Below the pieces are notes generated by a model. The model did no database searches. It was given only the letters and a program-made list of their open reading frames with translations, and was not told the origin of the DNA. 64,000 bases of DNA from Eustoma russellianum (lineage: Eukaryota > Streptophyta > Magnoliopsida > Gentianales > Gentianaceae): positions 4,595,355 to 4,659,354 of the forward strand of contig AP025055.1 of the NCBI GenBank assembly GCA_036186865.1, written 5' to 3'. Each line of letters begins with the position of its first letter. The stretch's first letter is position 1. The translations under genes and the position numbers were made by a program. Of this stretch, positions 55,199 through 64,000 are shown in pieces.

Positions 55199-56678
55199 TG
55201 ATGAGATGAACTCGTTATTGTCTAACAATACGTGGATTCTCACTGATTTGCCTCTAAGTTCCAAAGCAATTGGATGTAAATGGGTGTTTAGAAGAAAATA
55301 TAACACCGATGGTTCAATTCAAACGTTTAAGGCTAGATTAGTAGTCAAAGGTTTTAGACAACGAGAAGGGATAGACTATTTCGACACATATGCTCCTGTA
55401 GCAAGAATAACATCCATTAGAGTGTTGATAGCATTAGCATCCATAAATAACTTGGTTATTCATCAAATGGATGTTAAGACTGCATTTCTCAATGGTGATT
55501 TAGACGAAGAGGTCTATATGGAACAACCGGAAGGTTTTGTACTTCCAGGGAATGAGCACAAAGTGTGCAAATTGATAAGGTCATTGTATGAATTGAAAAA
55601 AGCACCGAAACAATGGCATGAAAAGTTTGACACTACTATTTTAAAGAATGGTTTCCAACATAATGGTGCAGATAAGTGTGTATATTCCAAGTTTACAGAC
55701 AAATACGGTGTTATTATTTGTTTGTACGTGGACGATATGCTAATTATCGGTACTAATATGGAAGGAGTAAATGAGACTAAGAAGTATTTAACTTCACAAT
55801 TCCAAATGAAAGATTTGGGTGAGGTGGATACTATCTTAGGGATAAAGGTGTCCAAACATAGTGGGGGGGGTTTTGCTCTTTGTCAATCTCATTACATAAA
55901 CAATGTGTTTAATAAGTTCAATCACTTGGAGATCAAAGAAGCAAACACACCATCCGATGCCTCATACAAATTGACTGGACATACCGATAGAGCGGTAGCA
56001 CAGTTGGAATATGCTAGTGCAATTGGTAGTTTAATGTATGCTATGAATTGCACTAGACCGGATATTGCCTCTGCGGTGTGTAAATTATCAAGGTATACTA
56101 GTAATCCTAGTATAGACCATTGGAAGGCAATCGGACGAGTACTTGGGTACTCGAAGAGGACTATGAATTACGGATTGTTTTATAATAGTTTTCCAGCCGT
56201 GTTGGAAGATTATACTGATGCTAGTTGGATAATTAGTGTTGGTGATAACAAATCTACTATGGGTTGGATATTTACTTTGGATGGTGGTGCTGTTTCTTGG
56301 GATTCAAAGAAACAGACATGCATAACTCATTCTACAATGGAATATGAATTCATAGCATTGGGATCTGCAGGTAAAGAAGCCGAATGGCTGAGAAATCTAT
56401 TATTGGATATAGAGTTGTGGCCACAACCGATGCCAGCCATTTCTTTACACTGTGATAGCCAAGCAACGATGTTTAGAGCTTATAGTAAAATCTATAACGG
56501 GAAATCTAGACATATCAGCTTTAGGCATGATTATGTAAGGCAATTAATAACGGATGGTAAAATTGCCATTGCATACGTCAGATCCTACAATAACCTGGCA
56601 GATCCGTTGACAAAGAGTCTCTCAAAAGACTTGGTACAAAGTACATCTTTAGGGATGGGATTGAGACGTATGGGGTAA
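55170..56678 (+). pseudogene. Copia reverse transcriptase-RNase H (host element), long open frame
   Basis: After the shift near 55170-55195 the frame reads SIDDEMNSLLSNNTWILTDL, KARLVVKGFRQREGIDYFDT, HQMDVKTAFLNGDLDEEVYM, the catalytic CLYVDDMLIIG (about 55720) and RNase H segments YTDASWIISVGDNKSTMGW and HSTMEYEFIALGSAGKEAEW. It ends at 56678 with a normal copia tail. About 500 residues are open. Asp in the RNase H SxxDAD motif reads TDAS, so activity is doubtful. Confidence 0.9.
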
Positions 56679-57198
56679 ATTCACTTGTGATAGAAACCCA
56701 ACCTTTCCTAGCATACCACTAGTCAAAGGTTCAATGGGTAACAATAAGTCACAAAGTGAGGTATTAAAGCACTATGATTGATCTTTAAAGAATCAAACCG
56801 TACGGCATTGATCTTTAAAGAATTGGAATGTTAGTGTTAAAGGAGGGTGAGTGTTAAGAGCACTCTTAATAAAGGATTAAGAGGAACTATCTTAATTTTC
56901 ACCTATATGGATATAGGAAGTGGTGCCGCTTCGACAAGCAATGATCTTGAAATGTTCAAGAATACTAAGGGAAGCACAAGGCCATAAAGTGCGGTTTAAA
57001 AAATGGACTTCTAAGAAGAGTGTGGTTTCATGCGTATAATATTTCCGGTTCTAGCACATAGGAATCTGATTCAAGGCTTTTAAGCTATCATGATTTCGTT
57101 AGATTTTTAAAGTATTATACTAATAAGAGGTTTAAATCGAAAGATACTTCTTTGATGCATGAAATGTCATAAGTTGCTTTACAAACTAAGTGGGGGAT
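56679..57198 (+). other. Host copia 3' untranslated region
   Basis: Non-coding, with a short repeat 'ttgatctttaaagaatc/t' near 56777 and 56808. Ends in the polypurine tract AAGTGGGGGAT. Confidence 0.8.
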
Positions 57199-57670
57199 TG
57201 TTATAATAGCTTGTAAAGGCAATGGGATGAAGAATAAAGGTGTATTGGTGTTGGAATAAGCAAGAATAGCTTGACTCGTGACATGGATCGATCCATGTCT
57301 CGATTGGATTGATCCATGTGGCTTGAAAATGAAGTTGAGTATTCTGTCGGACATAGATTGATCACATCGACCGATCGATGTACCCTGAGTGCAAAGTTAA
57401 AACTTTCTGTCCAACATAGATCGATCACATAGATCGATCGATGTCACTTGGATCGATACATAGATCGATCGAAGTGGGTTGGATGGAAAGTTGGGAGCTA
57501 CTGTGAGACATCGATCGATGTCACATCGATCGATTACGTCGATCGATTACATCGATTCTATCGATGTGCCAGCAGGTGCAACTTTTCATCTAGAGTTGCA
57601 ACTTTTGCACTATGGAACCTCCTCCAACTAGCCAAGGACGTTTTGTACGTCTGAAATGAAGGTAAATGCC
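57199..57670 (+). mobile_element. 3' LTR of host copia, left part
   Basis: It starts TGTTATAATAGCTTG and matches the 5' LTR from 41207 to about 41653, including the CGATCGAT palindromes (57290-57560). It stops at 57670, and the LTR resumes at 61447. Confidence 0.92.
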
Positions 57671-60600
57671 TGGCTGATTATATCATGTATATCACGAAAT
57701 TGACATCATATTTTGATGTATATGGGCTGGCCATTTATTTATGGCAAGTACGTGACACGTTGGCGAAGTTTCGGTATTCGCCCGATACAACAAATTTCGG
57801 TTTAGAACCTTTTATCGTGTCGTATTTAATTTGTCATCACCATATCTTATATCATATGATATAAGACCTGAATATACTCATAAATATGAGTTAAGTATAG
57901 TGGTGTGACGTTAACGTACGTAAGATATATAACGTGTCGGTAGTACGTTGGAATACATGTGTATGTGCCTTTTTCAAAAATTCAGAAAATATATGTAATA
58001 TATATGTATATATGCGTGTGTAATTAAGGATGGGAGGAGGAGATATCTTTCCTTCCTTAACTTTGTTGCCTTTGTGCCTTTTCCAAATGTGGCTTCCTTT
58101 AATGAACTACTTAGTTTATTAAACTAAGTACTTCACTTAATGAACTAGTTTAGTTCATTTATGGTGGCACCTGAAAATAGCATAAACACAACAAATGTTT
58201 GCCATATGACGTAAGCTTTAACGCTTCATGGCTCGTTAGTACGGCAACATAATATATAAGCTAAGTAATGGCAAGATATCATGCATACATGTACACGTTT
58301 ATATATATATCATGCACGTTTTATCTTATGCTCGTTTTTGTGCACATTTAAATCATGTATTTGAAAATCACTCAAACCCCTTTTTCTCAATTGTAGGATC
58401 TGCAAGGCACCACTAGAAGGGGGGGTTGAATAGTGGGTGCGGAAAATGTGGTTTTTAAAATTAGATTGAACCAAAAACCTAACTTCTGAAAACAGTTTCT
58501 GTTTTCAGTACCAGTTTCAAAACGTTTTGAAAACTAGGTTTCAGGTCTTCAAAAATTCTGAAATTTGGAGAGAAATTAGACTCAGATGTTATGAGTATCT
58601 CCAAAAAAATTCAGATTAAAATTCAACCTTTAACCCCTTGAAAAATCGTTGGTGGTCAGATTGCGCAAATCTGCCAGAACCGATACACTGATTTGAAAAA
58701 TTAATTCCAATTTGTACACAACTCCAAATGCTCTAAAAATTTAACCAATAACCCCTTATATGTTATATTTAAATGGGTTGAAACAGTTTTGAAAAATTCT
58801 TTTGGGAAGTTAGTCAAATATGATCAAAGTCTCAACCTTTGCAAGCCTGAAAATCAGACTGCACTAGTCTCAGAACTTTGGACGTTTAGATGACTTATAC
58901 TTGTCCAAAAGGGTTGAAACTTGCGCCAAAAGAACCCTAGGACGTGTGGTTATATTTTCTGAAAGTTTCGTGATTTTTGAAATTCGTTTACTATTTTTAC
59001 GAACGTGATTAAAAACAGTAAACAGTGCTGAAATAGAAAATCAGTGCTGAAAGTAAATGACACCAAGAATTTTATACTGGTTCGGTTATCAACAACCTAC
59101 TCCAGTCTTCAAGGAACACCTTCCTTGGTTCACACTAATCACACAACTCAAAAACACCTTACCACAGGGTTGATGGAGTTACACACCAACTCCAACCCTT
59201 TACAAACCTTGTATGATAAATACAATTGCGCACGAACACCACCACCTCGCAAGAATGAAGATTGATCACACCTTGATCAATCTTTTACAAAGATATGGAA
59301 TATGTGGTGGTCTAATACAAGCCTATTCAAGATTGAAAGATATGAATACAATAGGCTTTCAAGAAGAAAGAAAGAAAGAGAATGTAGAAGAAGAAGGCTA
59401 GAACACTTTTGATCTTTGAATGTGCAACTCTTGTTCTTGTTCTTGTTTTGCTCTTCTTCTCTCCATTTTAACATGTAATGGCCAACCCCTTTGCCTCCTC
59501 TCCCCTCTTGAAAATTTCCTTTTAAGTGCTTGAGAAAGTGTAAGACATCATGGTGACAATGCTTTGCTTACTTGGCATCATTCTATTGGACCATCATTTA
59601 GTCTTCGCTTACTTGGCACCTCTTTATTGGCTCAATGTTGTCATCATTTGATGACATGGAAAATCTGAAATAAACACTTTAAAATGTGCCAAAGATCATC
59701 ACATAATACATTCCATAAATCAATAGATATTCACATAAATTGTAAGACAATAAAATCCTTCCTTTCTCATCCAAAAAATCGGCCATTATACTCCTTGCCA
59801 TGCTGAATTTTTCAGCATGTGCAACATCCATTTTTATTCAAGATAATACCCATTATTCTTTGATTTCTCACCATAAAAATGAGTCAACAATACATGGTAA
59901 GTCTTGCTAACAATTGATGAATGAACTTGGACACAAAAAGCATGAAGAATTCGTCCAGCACACCTTCACACATGCTGAAAAATTTCAGCATGTGTGATAT
60001 GTAAAATATCACACTTAATTACCTTTCATAAAATTCAAATCATTTCCATAACTCCTTTAATTTATCCTTTAATGAAAAATTGACAAAATATCTTGCTTAA
60101 TGGTGAAGAATTCGGCCAAGACAAGTGTGACATGCTGAAATTTTCAGCATGTGACATAAGAGAGGTATATGTTGAATACTTACCTTTTGTAGCTTCTCTC
60201 TTTGATTCATCAACATTGTATGATTGATCCTTGACCAATAAACATGCCAACAAGGCTCCACATTTGCTCCAACTCAGCTGTAGTGACGTTTGAAAGTGTA
60301 TATACATGTGTTGCAATTTATTTTTGCTAACTTTGTAAAATAGTGCACATTTAGTAATACACACATGTAATATTCCAATCAGCCCTTAATTTAATTTTCT
60401 AGAACACTTTAAGATGTATATTATATGTAGAAATTGTCTAGATACGTGTCACATGATGTTCAAGAAAAACGTTCCATGTTAAGTGCGTAGAAAACCGAAT
60501 TTTCGATATTTATCGATTACCCGATTTTTCTCTAATTTAAATTCCAACTTTTGCACATGATATATATATTATGTTATACATAATATATATAATATATACT

Positions 60601-61446
60601 TTAAATTTCAGCTCTTGGCTGATTTAAAGTGGTACCATAAACATGTGACAAAATTAAAATTGGAATCTTCACATTTTGGCCTAAATGTGGGATGATTTGT
60701 GTGTGCCAACATGGAAAGTATTTTTGGCTGATTATATCATGTATATCACGAAATTGACATCATATTTTGATGTATATGGGCTGGCCATTTATTTATGGCA
60801 AGTACGTGACACGTTGGCGAAGTTTCGGTATTCGCCCGATACGACAAATTTCGATTTAGAACCTTTTATCGTGTCGTATTTAATTTGTCATCACCATATC
60901 TTATATCATATGATATAAGACCTGAATATACTCATAAATATGAGTTAAGTATAGTGGTGTGACGTTAACGTACGTAAGATATATAACGTGTCGGTAGTAC
61001 GTTGGAATACACGTGTATGTGCCTTTTTCAAAAATTCAGAAAATATATGTAATATATATGTATATATGCGTGTGTAATTAAGGATGGGAGGAGGAGATAT
61101 CTTTCCTTCCTTAGCTTTGTTGCCTTTGTGCCTTTTCCAAATGTGGCTTCCTTTAATGAACTACTTAGTTTATTAAACTAAGTACTTCACTTAATGAACT
61201 AGTTTAGTTCATTTATGGTGGCACCTGAAAATAGCATAAACACAACAAATGTTTGCCATATGACGTAAGCTTTAACGCTTCATGGCTCGTTAGTACGGCA
61301 ACATAATATATAAGCTAAGTAATGGCAAGATATCATGCATACATGTACACGTTTATATATATATCATGCACGTTTTATCTTATGCTCGTTTTTGTGCACA
61401 TTTAAATCATGTATTTGAAAATCACTCAAACCCCTTTTTCTCAACA
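57671..61446 (-). mobile_element. Reverse-oriented LTR remnant: full LTR plus partial second LTR
   Basis: A 720-bp direct repeat (57671-58390 and 60725-61444, about four mismatches) flanks 2.3 kb. On the minus strand one LTR runs TGTTGAGAAAAAGGGG (from 61446) to GATCCTACA (58392). Its last ~1.1 kb resembles the R-U5 end of the SIRE LTRs, including CCACTATTCAACCCCCC and TAGTGGTGC. After one base, the first 720 bp of the same LTR begin again. No PBS, gag or pol. About 10-12 bp of the host LTR are missing at the target and no duplication was found. Confidence 0.7.
59799..60151. repeat. Three dispersed perfect palindromes in LTR U3
   Basis: CATGCTGAA...TTCAGCATG occurs at 59799-59819, 59971-59992 and 60131-60151, differing only in the A/T centre. 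Spacing is about 160-172 bp. Each sits near a 'gaattcg(g/t)cca' or 'atcggcc' motif. Confidence 0.85.
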
Positions 61447-61719
61447 TGTTTAACACATTTCAAGTAGTTCTAATTTCTTTTTTCAAGTTCAAGCATTCTA
61501 TATTCTTCTCCCAACTTTAATAGCACTCTCAAGCAAAGTTCATTGAATTTCTATCCTATTTGCTGAGGATAAGAGATTGTTGGCTGTTGTATCCTATGAG
61601 AAAGTTTGCCTATAACCTTGCAGCATCTAGTGGGGGCAAATATTCCTTATGGAAAGTGGTATACACGCCTCAAGCCATGTTCTATTCTCTACTTCATACT
61701 TTCTTGTTTGTTGATCCTA
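61447..61719 (+). mobile_element. 3' LTR of host copia, right part, end truncated
   Basis: It matches 41666-41930 (tgtttaacacatttcaagtag ... cttgtttgttg). It stops exactly where minus-strand copia pol sequence begins, so the true LTR end and target duplication are lost. Confidence 0.85.
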
Positions 61720-62336
61720 GTCACTGATGAGTAGGTGTCAAAGAAGTCGAAGCTTTCTTTCTGTTTGTACCCCTTGGCTACCAACCTGGCATTGTACTTG
61801 TCAATAGATCCATCTTCTTTTAATTTTTCCCTAAAAATCCACTTGCATCGGAGTGGTTTACTACCTGGTAGAAGATCTACCAACTCTCAAGTGTGATTTT
61901 GAAGAATAGAATCTATCTCACTATTCACTGCCTCTTTTTAGAAAGGAGCTTCTGGAGTTGCCATTGCCTCAGAGAAAGATCTTGGCTCGTTTTCTAGCAT
62001 GTAGGTTAGAAAATCTGGTCCAAAAGATGTCGGTATTTTAGATCGTTTGCTTTGACGAGGTTCCTCATTTTCTTGAGGGGTCGTCTCACGTACTCGCTTA
62101 CTAATACTAGCTTTTTCATTGTTTTTGTCTTTCTTCGGAAAGACATTCTCAAAGAACACTGCATTCCTCGACTCCATGACAATATTTTCATGTATCTCGG
62201 GAATGTCCGATTTGTGTACTAAGAAACGATATGCACTACTGTTCGTTGCATAATCAATGAATATGCAATCAATTATTTTAGGCCCGATTCTCACTTGTCT
62301 TGGTTTAGGTACATCAACCTTCGTCAGACACCCCAT
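61720..62336 (-). pseudogene. Copia integrase C-terminus and RT start
   Basis: The minus strand reads PKIIDCIFIDYATNSSAYRF, a linker with EEPRQSKRSKIPTSFGPDFL, a break near 61938, then RT start GSKPLRCKWIFREKLKEDGS and NARLVAKGYKQKESFDFFDT up to VTRI, where it is cut. The first catalytic Asp of RT is not reached. Confidence 0.88.
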
Positions 62337-62339
62337 ACT

Positions 62340-62992
62340 TTCAAGTATTTGTAGCTAGGATTATAGCCTTTCCAAAATTCATATGGGGTTTTATCCATTT
62401 TTTTAGACAAAATTCTATTTAAAATGACGTTGGCGGAGAGAATTGCTTGCCCGCACAAGTTCTAAGGTAAACTCAAACTTATCAACATAGCATTCATCAT
62501 TTCTTTTAAATTACGGTTTTTGCGTTCTGCAATACCATTAGATTAGGGTGAATATGGTGCACTCGTTTGATGAATGATGCCATGTTCTGAACATAATTCA
62601 TTAAACGGTGTATCATATCCGCCACCTCTATCACTACGAATTGCTTTAATTCATTTGCTAAGTTGATTCTCAACTTCATTTTTATAGTCCTTGAAAGCAT
62701 CAAGGGCCTCGTCTTTGCTACTTAGCAAATAGACATAACAATATCGTGTGCAATCGTCGATAAAAGTTACAAAATACTTTTTACCTCCTCTTGTTTGCAC
62801 AAAATTTAAATCACACAAGTCTGTATGAATTAAATCCAAGGGTTCAGTGTTTCGCTCCGTTGAAGGAAATGGTTCTTTTGCAATTTTTGCTTCAACACAT
62901 ATTTGACATTTTTCTTTATTATTAAAGTATAGTTTGGGTAATAAGTCAAGGTTAATCATTCTTTGTATTGACTTGTAATTAACATATCCCAA
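62340..62992 (-). pseudogene. Copia pre-integrase and integrase core
   Basis: The minus strand has MGYVNYKSIQRMINLDLLPK, CQICVEAKIAKEPFPSTERN and IHTDLCDLNFVQTRGGKKYF, closing with a stop after VENQLSK (62651). Further integrase parts, including an S-D-R-G-G-x-Y and an E-R-K-N-like motif, continue in other frames with several stops. Confidence 0.85.
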
Positions 62993-63001
62993 ACGAAAAT
63001 G

Positions 63002-63427
63002 CTATAAACAAGAAGACTTAATCATGTAAGCAGAAGATGAAACAATTTTATTATCCTCATTGGGTGCAACTTTCTTGGGTACAATAGTCATAATATTCAA
63101 TTTAAACATGTTATCAGTAAGGTACCCCTTCCCCAAAAATAAGCCATTCTTTGAAAGAGTAAATTTGTTTGTCTCAAAAACAAGTCTGAAACCATTACTG
63201 ACTAGTAGAGCGCCAGATACCAAGTTCTTACGAATGTCAGAAACATGCAATACATTTTGCAGGGTCAGCTCCCTTCCTGAGGTCAGTTTCAGAACCACCT
63301 TGCCTGATCCTTCAATCTTCGATCTGTCAGAGTTTTCCATGAAGAGTTGTTCATTATTTGTTGTGTGTACATAGTCTTTAAACATTGCCCTGTTGGCACA
63401 TACGTGTCGAGTGGCCCCTTTGTCCAT
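63002..63427 (-). pseudogene. Copia protease with altered active site
   Basis: The minus strand reads MDKGATRHVCANRAMF. The expected W-W-x-D-T-G is changed to two stop codons followed by M-D-K-G, so the catalytic triad motif is destroyed. The body VVLKLTSGRELTLQNVLHVS and KNGLFLGKGYLTDNMFKLNI is otherwise normal. Just downstream of gag. Confidence 0.88.
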
Positions 63428-63430
63428 TCA

Positions 63431-64000
63431 CTATTCACGCGGATTCCCCATTGCATTGCATTCAGTCACCACTGCGCAGAGATTTAGATCTTCCATTGCG
63501 CCGACCAGATTCGCCTTTGCTTTGGTTTGACCTTGATTCTTTTTGGCTTTACGGTTGTCACTACTACGGTTCCTCGGTTTTTCACAGTTATAACACATAC
63601 TCGTGAACTTCTTTACAATCTCCTTGCTCTTGACATTCACGCCCAAAGTGTTATTCTTCTTTTTGTTTCTTGCCTCAGTAACATGAGTCTTGGCTTGACC
63701 AGACTGAGTTGTTGCCTTTCTATCAGCACGACGATTGTCCTCCTCTATCCGAAGCCGAATAATCACATCTTCCATTTTCATTTCCTTTCGTTTGTGATTG
63801 AGATAGCTCTTAAATTTCCTCCACGAAGGAGGTAGCTTCTCAATCGCAGCCGTAGCTTGGAAAGCTTCACTGAGTGTCATTCCCTCCTTGTCCATTTCAG
63901 ACACCAACATCTGTATTTCTTCGACCTGTGAAATTACAATTTTGGAATCTAGCATTTTATAGTCGAAAAATTTACCAACTATTAATTTTTTTCGTTCCAG
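63431..64000 (-). pseudogene. Copia gag, partial (runs off the window)
   Basis: Open on the minus strand from the right edge to the stop at 63431. It contains SQVEEIQMLVSEMDKEGMTL, AAIEKLPPSWRKFKSYLNHK and RLRIEEDNRR, typical of copia UBN2 gag. The zinc knuckle is decayed (CYNCEKPRNRSSDNRK lacks the standard His and last Cys). It ends EDLNLCAVVTECNAMGN. The N-terminal half is beyond the window. Confidence 0.9.

Larger units (their letters stand above)
41207..61719 (+). mobile_element. Copia retrotransposon carrying three nested insertions
   Basis: Structure: 5' LTR (from 41207), gag, protease, [SIRE element 43186-53517], integrase, [TRIM 54292-54666], integrase C-terminus, RT-RNase H, polypurine tract AAGTGGGGGAT (57188-57198), and a 3' LTR from 57199, interrupted at 57671-61446 and resuming to 61719. 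The inner sequences join when the insertions are removed. Gag has an in-frame stop and a frameshift, and the protease has lost its Asp, so it is dead, but RT-RNase H is one long frame. The outer end is cut by a minus-strand copia at 61719/61720. Confidence 0.9.
61720..64000 (-). mobile_element. Truncated minus-strand copia, gag to RT start
   Basis: Read on the minus strand from the right edge: gag, protease, integrase and the first ~60 codons of RT, then an abrupt junction with the host copia LTR at 61719/61720. Stops and shifts occur in every region. The gag/protease style resembles that of the host copia at 41207, so it is likely the same lineage. The 5' LTR is outside the window. Confidence 0.9.

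Overview
This is nuclear DNA from a flowering plant, almost certainly a eudicot. Two housekeeping genes have many GT-AG introns. A fragment of a plant mitochondrial SSB gene and a plastid DNA fragment are also present. The rest is mostly LTR retrotransposons (copia, gypsy, TRIM), Au-type SINEs, MITEs and microsatellites. The SINE families hint at an asterid, but the sequence does not fix the species.

Left edge (1-5.1 kb): the 3' end of a plus-strand SIRE-like copia element. Its LTR carries a 52-bp palindromic tandem array. It is inserted into a decayed minus-strand copia element, breaking that element's pre-integrase domain. Next (5.3-6.9 kb) come three related Mutator-type MITE copies, two with perfect 9-bp target duplications and ACGT boxes, and an old Au-type SINE.

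Gene 1 (7.2-20.4 kb, plus): a mitochondrial Lon protease (LON1-like) of 19 exons, with a reconstructed product of 967 aa. All splice junctions can be placed. Intron 1 contains a tandem repeat of about 318 bp. Other introns contain two SINEs and a long ATT microsatellite. The intergenic stretch (20.4-23.6 kb) has two more MITEs, a SINE and a short pararetrovirus-like protease relic.

Gene 2 (23.7-27.1 kb, plus): calreticulin of 14 exons and 408 aa, ending in KDEL. A perfect plant unfolded-protein-response element lies about 150 bp upstream of its ATG. LON1 and CRT are both proteostasis genes, one mitochondrial and one in the ER. Their adjacency is probably coincidental.

Right part (28-64 kb): a transposon graveyard. 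A LINE scrap and a chimeric plastid insert (rpl23 joined to psbB) are followed by a minus-strand mitochondrial SSB pseudogene. That pseudogene is split by a 10-kb copia element (TSD ATAAG), which is itself split by a 5.5-kb gypsy deletion derivative (TSD TTATG). From 41.2 kb another copia element is interrupted three times: by a young, almost intact SIRE-type copia (43186-53517, TSD GGAGG), by a 375-bp TRIM (54292-54666, TSD GAAAC), and by a reverse-oriented tandem-LTR remnant (57671-61446). The window ends in a truncated minus-strand copia. No rRNA, tRNA gene or CRISPR array is seen.
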